Assembly: GCF_029623955.1 (NCBI RefSeq)
Contig: NZ_JARSBP010000005.1
Coordinates: 1-64,000, forward strand
Direction of reading: 5' to 3'
Length of the DNA: 64,000 bases
DNA from: Mycobacterium sp. 236(2023)
Lineage (GTDB): Bacteria > Actinomycetota > Actinomycetes > Mycobacteriales > Mycobacteriaceae
Shown here: positions 33,993 through 42,281 of the stretch, one piece after another
Layout of the letters: every line of letters starts with the position of its first letter
Numbering within the stretch: the first letter of the stretch is position 1
Translations under genes and position numbers: made by a program
Notes under the pieces: model-generated
What the model was told of the DNA's origin: nothing
The model's input: only the letters and a program-made list of their open reading frames with translations
Databases searched by the model: none

Positions 33993-34388
33993 CTACGCCG
34001 GGGGGATCAGCACCGTCCACAGATCGGTGATCGTGCCATCGGCGATGAGTGCGGTGTCGAATCCGGTCATCACCGTCGCCCCCGAACCCGGATCGACCAG
34101 TTCCCAGGCGAGGTAGCCGAACCCTGGCAGCGCATGGACCGGGCCTGCGGCACGGAACTGAACTTCTCCCAAGTTCGCCTGCAGCTGCATGCATTTGGCT
34201 TCCAGCGCGTCGGTACCCGTGGCGACACCCTCCGCGTCGATCCAGTTGACCTCGGCGGCATAGGTCCGTGCGACCGCCGCGTTCCGCTTCGCCGCATCCC
34301 GCTCGTTGAACACGTCGAGCAGGTTGGCGAGCATCAGGGTTTCAATCTGGTCAGGCACAATTTCCACGCTCCCTGGAATAGGTGACAT
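33993..34388 (-). CDS. NTF2/SnoaL-like protein
   Basis: This 131-residue cone-shaped NTF2-like fold is predicted from a long N-terminal helix (LMLANLLDVFNERDAAKRNAAV), a short YAAEVNWID strand and alternating strands ending LWTVLIPPA. Members bind small hydrophobic ligands or act as isomerases. The ATG at 34388 is preferred over the TTG at 34397. It is divergent from the SDR at 34453 with 64 bases between. Confidence 0.8.
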   Translation of the reverse strand: MSPIPGSVEIVPDQIETLMLANLLDVFNERDAAKRNAAVARTYAAEVNWIDAEGVATGTDALEAKCMQLQANLGEVQFRAAGPVHALPGFGYLAWELVDPGSGATVMTGFDTALIADGTITDLWTVLIPPA

Positions 34389-34452
34389 ATCACGCAAGTT
34401 GTGGCGGATAGGAAATCACGACCACCAACGACAGTCTCCAGGAGCAACGATC

Positions 34453-35199
34453 ATGGGTCTACTCAACGACAAGACGGCTCTCGTCACCGGCGGAACATCC
34501 GGTATCGGCCTGGCCACGGCACAACGCCTGGCCTCCGAAGGTGCCCACGTCTTCATCACCGGCCGCAACCAGAGCTCCCTCGATGCCGCCGTCGCCTCCA
34601 TCGGCGATCGGGCCACCGGTGTGCGCGGCGACGTATCCCAGCCCGAGGACCTCGACGCCGTCGTCGACGCCATCCGGGACCACGGCGCCGGCCTCGACAC
34701 CCTGTTCGCCAACGCCGGCGGCGGAGAGTTCGCCGCACTACCCGACATCACCGCCGATCACCTCGCGGCGACGTTCGGCACCAACGTCTTCGGAACCGTC
34801 TACACCGTGCAGAAGGTGCTGCCCGTCCTGAACCGCGGCGCATCGGTCGTGCTGGCGGGCTCGGTCGCCGCGCACCAGGGAACTCCGTCGTTCGGCGCGT
34901 ACGCGGCCTCCAAGGCCGCCATCCGGTCCCTCGGCAGGACCTGGGCGGCCGAGTTGGCCGACCGCGGCATCCGGGTCAACACCGTCGCTCCCGGCGCCAT
35001 CGAGACCCCCGGTCTCAAGGAACTGGCCCCCGAGGGCGGCCAGCAGGAGCTCCTGGACCAGCTACAGTCGGGGGTTCCGTTGGGACGCCTCGGCCATCCG
35101 GACGAAATCGCCTCTGCTGTCGTGTATCTCGCGTCCGACCTGAGCTCTTACGTGACGGGGACCGAGCTGTTCGTCGACGGTGGCGTGGAACAGGTCTGA
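34453..35199 (+). CDS. SDR family oxidoreductase
   Basis: This 248-residue classical SDR has TGGTSGIG (residues 12-19), NAGG near 87-90, S137 in LAGSVAA and the catalytic Y150-x3-K154 (GAYAASKAAI), with a C-terminal FVDGGVEQV. ATG 34453 is confirmed by an AGGAG site at 34440-34444. It is paired divergently with the NTF2-like gene; such SDR/SnoaL neighbours are often regulated together. It ends one base before the MarR pseudogene's terminal stop on the opposite strand. Confidence 0.93.
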   Translation: MGLLNDKTALVTGGTSGIGLATAQRLASEGAHVFITGRNQSSLDAAVASIGDRATGVRGDVSQPEDLDAVVDAIRDHGAGLDTLFANAGGGEFAALPDITADHLAATFGTNVFGTVYTVQKVLPVLNRGASVVLAGSVAAHQGTPSFGAYAASKAAIRSLGRTWAAELADRGIRVNTVAPGAIETPGLKELAPEGGQQELLDQLQSGVPLGRLGHPDEIASAVVYLASDLSSYVTGTELFVDGGVEQV

Positions 35200-35200
35200 G

Positions 35201-35692
35201 TCAGCGATCCTCGTCGAGGTCCGGCCGCGGGAGCGTGCCGGCACGCAGGATCGACTCGTACACGGTGTCGAGGATGTCGGCGAGTTGAGTCTGACGTTCT
35301 CTGTCGAGGTCGGCGAAGAACAACGACCTGACCCATTCGGCGTGTGTAGGTGCTGCCGACTCGAACGCCTGCCGGCCCGCCGCCGTCAGCGCGACGTCGG
35401 TGGCGCGCGCGTCGGACGGCTAGGACTCCCGGGAGACGAGACCCCGGCGGCTCATCCGCTGCACATGATGGGACAGGCGGCTGCGTTCCCAGCCGATGGT
35501 GGTGGCCAGGACGTTGAGATGGGCTCGCGAATCCGGGGCCAGCGTCAAGGCATTCATCACGGTGAAGTCGGCCAGGGACATGTCGCAGTCGCGTTGGAGA
35601 TGGCTGTTCATCTCGTATTCGAGGCGGTGATAGACCCGCATGTAGCTGAGCCAGGCGCGGCGCTGCACAGGATTGAGCCTGCGTGCGCTCAC
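35201..35692 (-). pseudogene. MarR-family regulator interrupted by in-frame TAG
   Basis: From GTG 35692 the frame encodes a MarR N-terminal half (NPVQRRAWLSYMRVYHRLEYE, FTVMNALTLAP, recognition helix IGWERSRLSHHVQRM) and then meets TAG at 35420-35422 after LVSRES. The same frame continues for 73 codons with the wing and dimer helices of a normal MarR (SDARATDVALTAAGRQAF ... LADILDTVYESI) to TGA at 35201-35203. The broken point lies in the beta-wing. The start overlaps the stop of the thioesterase gene (GTGA), so the gene belongs to the TetR/HOT/thioesterase operon. Nonsense mutation, readthrough or sequence error are all possible. Confidence 0.85.
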
Positions 35693-36117
35693 GCGGCGCC
35701 TTCGGGCTCGGCCAGAGTCCGCAGCGCGCGCCGTACCGGGTCCGGGATCGGAACGGCGGCGCGCGTTTCGCGGTCGACGAACACGTGCACGAAATATCCC
35801 TGGGCGACGGGTTCTTCTGCGGTGCCGGCGAAGATCGCCACACCGTAGGTCACCGAGCGATTGGTGAGCTTGTCCACCCGAAGGCCCGCCCGCAGGTCGT
35901 CGGGGTAGGCGACCGGCGCCCGATACGAGCACTTCGACTCCACGACCAGGGCGATGACCGGCGAGGTGTGGATGTCGAGTCCGCCTTCGCGGATCAGGAA
36001 GTGATTGGCCACGGTGTCGAAGTAGCTGTAGTACGTGACATTGTTGACGTGGCCGTACACGTCGTTGTCCATCCACCTCGTGGTGATCGGCAGGAAGTAC
36101 TTGTAATCCGCCGTCAC
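35689..36117 (-). CDS. Acyl-CoA thioesterase, 4HBT hotdog fold
   Basis: The protein has 142 residues. The hotdog-fold signature is near the N terminus: TTRWMDNDVYGHVNNVTYYSYFD, with catalytic Asp D19 in the DNDVYGHVNN loop. The length and motif fit 4-hydroxybenzoyl-CoA thioesterase-type enzymes. The start GTG 36117 overlaps the transhydrogenase stop (GTGA) and the stop overlaps the MarR start, so all are translationally coupled. It would hydrolyse an acyl-CoA formed in this operon's pathway (inference). Confidence 0.9.
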   Translation of the reverse strand: MTADYKYFLPITTRWMDNDVYGHVNNVTYYSYFDTVANHFLIREGGLDIHTSPVIALVVESKCSYRAPVAYPDDLRAGLRVDKLTNRSVTYGVAIFAGTAEEPVAQGYFVHVFVDRETRAAVPIPDPVRRALRTLAEPEGAA

Positions 36118-37409
36118 CAGTACCTCATGGACTGCGTGAAGATGTTGTCCAGCAAGGCCTTGTCCACATCGATCGGTGCGTTGCCGAGCAGCCGCTGCTG
36201 CGGCCACGCACCGTCGGCCAAGGCACCACTGTCGGCGCCGGTGTATCCGACACCACCGAGGCCGTTCGGCATCCCGACTGCGCGCATGACCCTCACCAGG
36301 TGATCGGCGAGCACGGTTCCCGCATCCTCCGGTGCGGCACCGCGGGTGTCGGCGCCGAGTTGTCCTGCCGCCTCCAGGTGGCGGTCGGGATCGGTGGCCG
36401 CGGTGAGCCGAAATACGGCGGGCGCGTTGAGGATCACCGACATTCCATGCGGCACAATCGGTTCGGCGTCCGGATAGCCCTCGGGGCGGAAATCGCGCAC
36501 CAGACCGGCCACCGCATATGCCATCGCGTGCGGAAGGTGGACCCCGGCGTTGCCGAACGCGATTCCCGCCAGCGTCGCTGCCCACATCACCTGCTCGCGG
36601 GCTTCCCGGTCGGACGCATCCCCGACAGCGCGGACCAGAAACTTGCCGAGTAGCCGCAGCGCCTCACCACATCCCAGATCGCTCCACGGGTTCGCGCCCT
36701 GGCTCATCGGCCGCAGCGACGGCCGAGCTGGGGCGGCGCGACGCAGATACGGTCGCGCGGTGTAGGACTCCAGCGCATGCGAGAGCACGTCGAGTCCACT
36801 GCACGCCACCACGCCGGCCGGCAAGGTGTCGGTGCAGTCGGGGTCGACCAGCGCCTCGGTCGGGCGCAGCGCAGGCGACGCGATGCCGGTCTTCGCCGAC
36901 ATCGACAACAGGTCGAAGATCGCAATCCCCGTGACCTCGCTGCCCGTTCCCGACGTCGTCGGGCAGGCGATGTGCGGCTTCAGCGGGCCGGGCACCGCTG
37001 TGCCCGCGCCCACCGGGGCATTGACGTACTCCAAGAAGTCGGCGGGTTGGCTGGCGTAGAGATTGGCGGCCTTCGCGGTGTCGATGACCGAGCCGCCGCC
37101 GATCGAGATGTAGCCGTCCGGTTGCGTCTCGGTCGCGAAAGCCGCTGCCTGTTTGAAGGATTCATCCGTCGGTTCGACTCGGACGTCGGTGTAGGCGACG
37201 ACGTCGATCCCGGCGTCCATCAGCGCGCGCCGCACCGTGTCGAACACGGGCAGTGCGGCGACGACAACGTCGGAAAACAATGCGGCCCTGGAGATTCCGA
37301 GCGCCTTCGCCCGATCGCCGACTTCGGCGAGGCAGCCGCGTCCGAACGTGATGCGCGACGCGTCGACGGTGAAGGCGCTCTCGGCATCGCCGGGGTGACA
37401 GCACGTCAT
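36114..37409 (-). CDS. Iron-containing alcohol dehydrogenase, hydroxyacid-oxoacid transhydrogenase-like
   Basis: This is a 431-residue type III (iron) alcohol dehydrogenase. Landmarks are IGGGSVIDTAKA (residues 102-113), the PTTSGTGSEVTGIAIF segment, and metal-ligand helices with SHALE, HLPHAMAYAV and PHGMS histidines. The N-terminal MTCCHPGDAESAFTVDASRI-type segment and length match hydroxyacid-oxoacid transhydrogenases (ADHFE1 group), which couple 4-hydroxybutyrate oxidation to 2-oxoglutarate reduction. It is coupled to TetR upstream (overlapping start and stop) and thioesterase downstream. Confidence 0.9.
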   Translation of the reverse strand: MTCCHPGDAESAFTVDASRITFGRGCLAEVGDRAKALGISRAALFSDVVVAALPVFDTVRRALMDAGIDVVAYTDVRVEPTDESFKQAAAFATETQPDGYISIGGGSVIDTAKAANLYASQPADFLEYVNAPVGAGTAVPGPLKPHIACPTTSGTGSEVTGIAIFDLLSMSAKTGIASPALRPTEALVDPDCTDTLPAGVVACSGLDVLSHALESYTARPYLRRAAPARPSLRPMSQGANPWSDLGCGEALRLLGKFLVRAVGDASDREAREQVMWAATLAGIAFGNAGVHLPHAMAYAVAGLVRDFRPEGYPDAEPIVPHGMSVILNAPAVFRLTAATDPDRHLEAAGQLGADTRGAAPEDAGTVLADHLVRVMRAVGMPNGLGGVGYTGADSGALADGAWPQQRLLGNAPIDVDKALLDNIFTQSMRYW

Positions 37410-38020
37410 CAGGCGAGGCGGCGGCGGGTCGACGCCGCCGCGGGTCCGAGCCAGCCGGCGAGGAAGTCACGCAGGTCGCCGCCCCTGCGCGGCGGGCTCC
37501 CCGGGTCCAGCAGCAGCGAGTGGATGCAGCGGAGCCCGAACTCGGAGAGCTGGTCCAGCGCTGCTTCGTCGTAACCGTAGGCCTCCCAGTCGACGTTGAG
37601 GCGGTGCAGCAGGGAGCGGCCGAACGCGCGTGCCGTGTCCGAGGTGATCGACGGCGCGTCCCGGCCGCGTTCACGCTGCCGGAACAGGAACTCGATGGTG
37701 TCGTCGGCGGCCAACGACTCGATGGTGAAGGCCACACCTTCGACCATGGCCGTCGCCGGTTCGCGGTAACCCTGCAGGTGTGCGGCGAGTTGGTCGAGGA
37801 AACCGTCGGCAGAGCGCATCGCGCACGCGAGCAGTAGCGCCTCGGTGCTGGGGAAGTAGCGGTACACGGTCTGGCGTGTCACGGCCAGTTCGCGCGCGAC
37901 GTCGGCGATGCGCATCGCCGAACCGCGGTCGGCGATGATCTTGTCGGCCGCATTCAAGATGCGGTCGATCGCTTCCTCGTCGGAGTCGGGGGTGTTGCCA
38001 CCCCACCCGTGGCTGCGCAC
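37409..38020 (-). CDS. TetR-family transcriptional regulator
   Basis: The protein has 203 residues. A TetR helix-turn-helix lies at about residues 30-65 (ILNAADKIIADRG, IADVARELAVTRQTVYRYFPSTEALL). The C-terminal ligand domain is unassigned. Its stop overlaps the start ATG of the transhydrogenase gene, and it is first in a four-gene coupled set ending with the broken MarR gene. Probable ligand-responsive repressor of its own operon. No clear palindrome was found in the 9 bases to the upstream transporter gene; its operator may lie inside that gene. Confidence 0.9.
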   Translation of the reverse strand: MRSHGWGGNTPDSDEEAIDRILNAADKIIADRGSAMRIADVARELAVTRQTVYRYFPSTEALLLACAMRSADGFLDQLAAHLQGYREPATAMVEGVAFTIESLAADDTIEFLFRQRERGRDAPSITSDTARAFGRSLLHRLNVDWEAYGYDEAALDQLSEFGLRCIHSLLLDPGSPPRRGGDLRDFLAGWLGPAAASTRRRLA

Positions 38021-38029
38021 GGGGTCATC

Positions 38030-38866
38030 CTATCGGCCGCGTGTCGGTGCAGGTCGCGCCGTGATCACCAGCGCAAGCATCACCAGGGCGATGCCCGCGA
38101 TCTCGCCGACCGTAGGCCGCTGCGCCAGGACCACGGCGCCGACGACGGCCGCGGTGGCCGGCAACAGCGCCAGCAGAAGCGCGAACCGTTCCCTGCCGAT
38201 CCGGGTGAGCACCCGCTGGTCCAGGGCGTACGGGATCGCGCTGGACAGCACGCCGACCCCCACGCCGAGCAGCCACGTGCGCCAATCCGCGAAAACCCCT
38301 GCATCCGTGGCAAATTGGAGACCAACGAGAGGCGGCGCCAAGATCACCGTCGCGAGCGCCATGCCCACCGCGAGGGCGTCGATACCGGCTCCGGCGTCGG
38401 CGACGCGCTTGCCCAGCAGAATGTATCCGGCCCACATCGCCGCTGCGGTCAACGCGAAAGCCACTCCGACCCAATCGACGTCGGCGCTGACGCCCGCGAG
38501 CAGCAGTACCCCCGCGGCCACCAGGAGAACTCCGAGGTAGTCGCGGGCGCGTCGCGAACCGACGGTCGCGACGACGACGGGTCCGGCGAACTCGATCGCC
38601 ACCGCGGTACCCAACGGGATGCGTGCGATCGCCTCGTAGAACGCCACGTTCATCGCCAGCGTGACGACCCCGAATGCGGCCGCGGCAGCGATGCTGCGGA
38701 CCGTCCACCGGGTGCGCCACGGTCTGCGCCACGCGAGCAGCACCACCGCGGCTCCGACGGCTCGCAGCCATGCGACGGTGGCCGGTTCCGTCGTTTCGAA
38801 CAGGAAGACGCCGATGGCCGCGCCGAGGTACTGCGAGATCGCTCCGGCGATGAAGAACAGCGGCAC
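38030..38866 (-). CDS. EamA/DMT-family transporter (RhtA-like)
   Basis: This 278-residue protein has about ten hydrophobic segments in two EamA repeats (first about 1-125, second about 135-270). The IPLGTAVAIEFAGPVVVA motif near residues 82-99 is typical of RhtA/RarD-type threonine/homoserine or metabolite exporters. Single-gene unit or leader of the TetR operon, since only nine bases separate its stop from the TetR start. The substrate is unknown. Confidence 0.9.
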   Translation of the reverse strand: MPLFFIAGAISQYLGAAIGVFLFETTEPATVAWLRAVGAAVVLLAWRRPWRTRWTVRSIAAAAAFGVVTLAMNVAFYEAIARIPLGTAVAIEFAGPVVVATVGSRRARDYLGVLLVAAGVLLLAGVSADVDWVGVAFALTAAAMWAGYILLGKRVADAGAGIDALAVGMALATVILAPPLVGLQFATDAGVFADWRTWLLGVGVGVLSSAIPYALDQRVLTRIGRERFALLLALLPATAAVVGAVVLAQRPTVGEIAGIALVMLALVITARPAPTRGR

Positions 38867-38880
38867 CGTGCCTATTCTGC

Positions 38881-39720
38881 TCAGCCCTGCGCGGCGGCCA
38901 CCCGAGCGCGCTCGGTCATCGAGGCGATGACTCCGCCGTCGTTGAGGATGTCGGTGCCTGTGAGATAGCCGGCCTTGTCACTGGCGCAGAACGCCATCAG
39001 CGCCGCCATCTCGTCGGGATTGCCCCAACGCGGCACCGCGAAATCGGCCACCATTGCGCCGGCGCCCGCCTCTGCCTCCAGCCGGCCCATCTCGGTGTCG
39101 AACGAACCCGGCGACACCGACAGGATCCGCAGTCCGCGCCCGTTGAACCGTTCGGCCTGCGCCACGCTGTACCACCGGACGAAGCTCTTGCTCAGCGCGT
39201 AGGCGATGCCGGAGCGGCCGTCCTCGCCTGCGATGTCGCACGCCGCGAGCAGGTCGGTCATGAATTGGTCGCTGTCGTCGAGCGCGAGGGGGAATTTGGC
39301 CGTCGGGATCAGCTCGGCCGGCAGCATGTGCGCCGCCATCGACGCCACGTTGACGATCGCGGCGCCTTCACCGGCGACGGCGAAGAACTCCTCGTCGACG
39401 TTCACGGTGCCCAGCGCGTTCGTCCGCATGACGTACTCGGCGTCACCCATGCTGGGGCTGACCCCGGCGGTATGGATGACCGAGGCGAGCGTCCCGACGC
39501 CCGCGGCGGTCTCGAAAAGCTGCTTGACCGCCTGCCGGTCGGTGACGTCGCCGTGGACGGCGGTGGCCGCGATCCCGAGTTCGTCGAGTGCGGCGGCCGC
39601 GGCGTCGAGGCGGTCCTGCCGGTTGTCGAACAGGACGACGGCGTGGTCCTGCCCGACGACCTTGGCCGTGGCGAACCCCATGCCGCCTGCGCCGCCGGTG
39701 ATTAACGAAACTGCAGTCAT
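38881..39720 (-). CDS. SDR family oxidoreductase (3alpha-HSD-like)
   Basis: The 279-residue SDR has TGGAGGMG (residues 8-15), N101 region and S127 in VNVASMAA, and catalytic Y174-x3-K178 (IAYALSKSFVRW). The ~45-residue insertion before the Tyr and the LNDGGV-tail resemble 3-alpha-hydroxysteroid dehydrogenase/carbonyl reductases, so a steroid or terpenoid substrate is possible but not shown. ATG 39720 has a GGGAGG site eight bases upstream. It is divergent from the phosphoesterase across a GC palindrome. Confidence 0.9.
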   Translation of the reverse strand: MTAVSLITGGAGGMGFATAKVVGQDHAVVLFDNRQDRLDAAAAALDELGIAATAVHGDVTDRQAVKQLFETAAGVGTLASVIHTAGVSPSMGDAEYVMRTNALGTVNVDEEFFAVAGEGAAIVNVASMAAHMLPAELIPTAKFPLALDDSDQFMTDLLAACDIAGEDGRSGIAYALSKSFVRWYSVAQAERFNGRGLRILSVSPGSFDTEMGRLEAEAGAGAMVADFAVPRWGNPDEMAALMAFCASDKAGYLTGTDILNDGGVIASMTERARVAAAQG

Positions 39721-39761
39721 CTGTAAACCTCCCTCGGTCATTCAACACTGCGGCCGGGCCG

Positions 39762-39775
39762 GGGCGGTACCGCCC
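39762..39775. promoter_or_regulatory. Perfect 14-bp palindrome GGGCGGTACCGCCC
   Basis: A perfect palindrome in the 72-base gap between the divergent SDR (start 39720) and metallophosphoesterase (start 39793). The position suits a shared operator. High local GC makes chance palindromes more likely, so this is tentative. Confidence 0.35.
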
Positions 39776-39792
39776 GTCGGTACTTTCGATGA

Positions 39793-40974
39793 ATGACAGA
39801 AAATCCGGCCGAGGTCGTTGAAGAGGCCGCAGCTCCCCGGCGCAGGCGGCCCTGGCGACGCCTGGTGATCGTGCTGACCATCATCGCGCTGTTGTTCGGT
39901 GTGCCGTGGTGGACCCTCGTGGCGGCGCCGTCCTGGCCGGTGGTGGTCACGGTGATCGGTTCGGCGCTCTTCGCTGCCGGGCTCGTCGCGCTGCCGACCA
40001 CCATGCTGGCGGGCCACGGCCGACGTCGTGACGGGGCTGCCGTCGCCGGGGACGTACTGCTCGGGGCGGCGTGGGTGCTGTTCGTCTGGTCCGTGGCCGG
40101 CCAGTTACTCGGGCTGGTGCTTCTGGCTTCCGGGGTGGACGATCCGGCGCGTTCGCGGATCGTCGCAGCTGCGGTCGCGACCGTCGCCGTCGTCTTGCTG
40201 GCGTGGGGGCACTTCGAGGCGATGCGGGTGCCCCGGGTGAGGAATGTCGACGTGACGATCGACCGCCTCGGCCGCGGGCTCGACGGGCTGCGGATCGCGA
40301 TGATCACCGACACGCATTACGGGCCGATCAACCGGGCGCGCTGGTCCGCCGGAGTGATCGATGAGGTCAACAAGCTGGATGCCGACATCGTCTGCCACGT
40401 CGGCGACATCGCCGACGGCACGGTCGACGTGCGCGAGGAACAGGCGGCGCCACTGGCCTTGGTGCGTGCCCGGGAAGTCCGTGTGTACGTGACCGGCAAC
40501 CACGAGTACTTCAGCGAAGCCGAAGGCTGGCTGGACTACATGGAGCGCATCGGCTGGGACGTCCTGCACAACCGCCACACTGTCGTAGAACGCGGTGGTG
40601 ACCGGCTCGTCATCGCCGGCGTGGACGACGCTACCGCCAAGGGTTCCGGTGTTCGCGGCCACGGTGAGGACCTCGACGCCGCACTCGCCGGCACCGACCC
40701 GGCGCTGCCGGTGTTGCTGCTGGCACATCAGCCCAAGCAGATCCCGAAGGCGGTGCGTGCCGGTGTTGACCTGCAGATCTCGGGGCACACGCACGGCGGA
40801 CAGATCTGGCCGTTCAACTTCCTGGTCCGGCTCGACCAGCCTGTGGTGCAGGGACTCAGCAGACACAGCGAGCGGACCCAGCTGTACACCAGCCGCGGCA
40901 CCGGCTTCTGGGGTCCGCCGTTCCGGGTGTTCGCGCCCAGTGAGATCACCCTGCTGACGCTGCGGAGCGCGTGA
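39793..40974 (+). CDS. Membrane metallophosphoesterase (YkuE/YaeI-like)
   Basis: The protein has 393 residues. Four hydrophobic segments lie in the N-terminal 150 residues, followed by a calcineurin-like phosphoesterase domain. Its metal motifs are ITDTHYGP, HVGDIADGT, TGNHEYFS, LLLAHQP and SGHTHGGQIWP, in the canonical order D-x-H, GD-x2-D, GNHE, H, GHTH. This matches YkuE/UDP-diacylglucosamine hydrolase-like membrane phosphodiesterases. The next gene (TesB) starts at GTGA overlapping its stop. Confidence 0.92.
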   Translation: MTENPAEVVEEAAAPRRRRPWRRLVIVLTIIALLFGVPWWTLVAAPSWPVVVTVIGSALFAAGLVALPTTMLAGHGRRRDGAAVAGDVLLGAAWVLFVWSVAGQLLGLVLLASGVDDPARSRIVAAAVATVAVVLLAWGHFEAMRVPRVRNVDVTIDRLGRGLDGLRIAMITDTHYGPINRARWSAGVIDEVNKLDADIVCHVGDIADGTVDVREEQAAPLALVRAREVRVYVTGNHEYFSEAEGWLDYMERIGWDVLHNRHTVVERGGDRLVIAGVDDATAKGSGVRGHGEDLDAALAGTDPALPVLLLAHQPKQIPKAVRAGVDLQISGHTHGGQIWPFNFLVRLDQPVVQGLSRHSERTQLYTSRGTGFWGPPFRVFAPSEITLLTLRSA

Positions 40975-41819
40975 TCGGCCAAGATGACCGCGTGTCCTCT
41001 TCGCTGGGCGATGTGCTCGCCACCATGCAGCTCGAGCCTGTCGGCGAGACGTCGTTTTCGGGTGCGCAGCTGCCCGCGCCGGCCAACCACATCCTGGGCG
41101 GTCACATCTCCGCCCAGGCGCTGCTGGCCGCCAGCCTCACCGCACCCGGCCGCACGCCGCACAGCGTGCACACGTACTTCTTGCGGCCCGGCGACTCTCG
41201 CGAGCCGGTGATCTTCGACGTCGCGAAACTCCAAGAGGGACGGACGTTCTCTGCGCGTCGGGTGACGGCACGGCAGGGCGACGAGATCCTGTTGGAGGCT
41301 CTCTCGTCTTTCAAGACGGCGGCCCAGGGTGACCAGGGCGTCACCTACCAACCACCGTGCCCGGACGTGACGCAACCGGAATCGCTGCCCTGGGTCGCCC
41401 CGCACTTCGCGGATACGGTCGAATCCACCAAGGGCATGTGGGCGAGCCTGCGCTGGTTCGAACGCCGCATCGTCGACACCGACAACGAACCGCCGGCCCG
41501 GTCGCGGATCTGGTGGCGGCCCGCCGGCGACGTGCCCGCCGACCCGGTGTTGACGGCGTCTCTGGTCGCCTACCTGTCGGCCGTCACGCTGACCGAACCC
41601 GCGTACGCAGCCCGAGGCGGCATCGCCAACTCGGCGCAGCGTGACCACTCGGTCTGGTTCCACGCGCCGGCCGATCTGTCCGACTGGCTTCTCTACGAAC
41701 AATCCTCACCGAGTAGCGCCGACACGCTCGCACTCGCCAGCGGCACCATGTTCAATCGCACAGGGGAGCTCGTGTGCACGGTGCGCCAGGAGATGTACTT
41801 CCCACCCCCTCGTCCTTAA
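40971..41819 (+). CDS. tesB: Acyl-CoA thioesterase II
   Basis: The protein has 282 residues with two hotdog domains as in TesB. The first begins after residue 25 (FSGAQLPAPANHILGGHISAQALLAAS), and the second has the conserved SQ/DHSVWFHAP near residues 222-230 with the late D and Q active-site positions (LASGTMFNRTGELVCTVRQE). It hydrolyses medium/long acyl-CoA. The GTG start overlaps the phosphoesterase stop; GTG 40992 is an alternative. Convergent with the SRPBCC gene. Confidence 0.92.
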   Translation: MIGQDDRVSSSLGDVLATMQLEPVGETSFSGAQLPAPANHILGGHISAQALLAASLTAPGRTPHSVHTYFLRPGDSREPVIFDVAKLQEGRTFSARRVTARQGDEILLEALSSFKTAAQGDQGVTYQPPCPDVTQPESLPWVAPHFADTVESTKGMWASLRWFERRIVDTDNEPPARSRIWWRPAGDVPADPVLTASLVAYLSAVTLTEPAYAARGGIANSAQRDHSVWFHAPADLSDWLLYEQSSPSSADTLALASGTMFNRTGELVCTVRQEMYFPPPRP

Positions 41820-41838
41820 GGGGCGGTCACCGCGAATA

Positions 41839-42273
41839 TCAGCCTTCAGCAAGGTCTTTCAGCTGTTTGACGGTCTGATCCATGATGCGCCCGACCTGCC
41901 GCGCGGCGACCCAGTCGGCGAGCAGACCCAGCACCCCGCCCGGCGCCTCGTACGACAACCGGAACGTCACCTTGGTGCGGCCGTCGTCGGTCTCCCGTAG
42001 CCGGAACCGGCCGCGCAGCGTCACACCGGTGATGCCGATCCAGGCAAGGTCGCGGGCGTCGTCGAACTCCGAGACCTCGATGACCCCACCGATCGGAACC
42101 GACCCGACCTTCCAGTGCACGGTGTAACGGGAACCCACCCCGACCGGCCCGTCTGTGACGACCTCCCAGCGTTCGAGGCTGGCCATGAACTCCGGATAAC
42201 AGCCGGGGTCGCTGACGTGCTTCCACACGATGTGCGGATCGACGTCGACGATGACGCTGCGCGCAAGCCGCAT
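41839..42273 (-). CDS. SRPBCC (START/Bet v 1-like) protein
   Basis: This 144-residue helix-grip fold opens MRLARSVIVDVDPHIVWKHVSDPGCYPEFMASLERWEVV-like (first strand plus the helix at residues 13-35) and ends with a long amphipathic helix (RQVGRIMDQTVKQLKDLAEG), typical of polyketide-cyclase/SRPBCC proteins that bind hydrophobic ligands. It sits eight bases after the acyltransferase gene on the same strand, so the two are likely co-transcribed. Confidence 0.85.
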   Translation of the reverse strand: MRLARSVIVDVDPHIVWKHVSDPGCYPEFMASLERWEVVTDGPVGVGSRYTVHWKVGSVPIGGVIEVSEFDDARDLAWIGITGVTLRGRFRLRETDDGRTKVTFRLSYEAPGGVLGLLADWVAARQVGRIMDQTVKQLKDLAEG

Positions 42274-42281
42274 CTGTCCTC

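Noticed and set aside
34381..34392. GTGA....TCAC near-palindrome before the NTF2/SDR pair
   Set aside because: Only four-base arms with an unmatched centre; too weak for an operator call.
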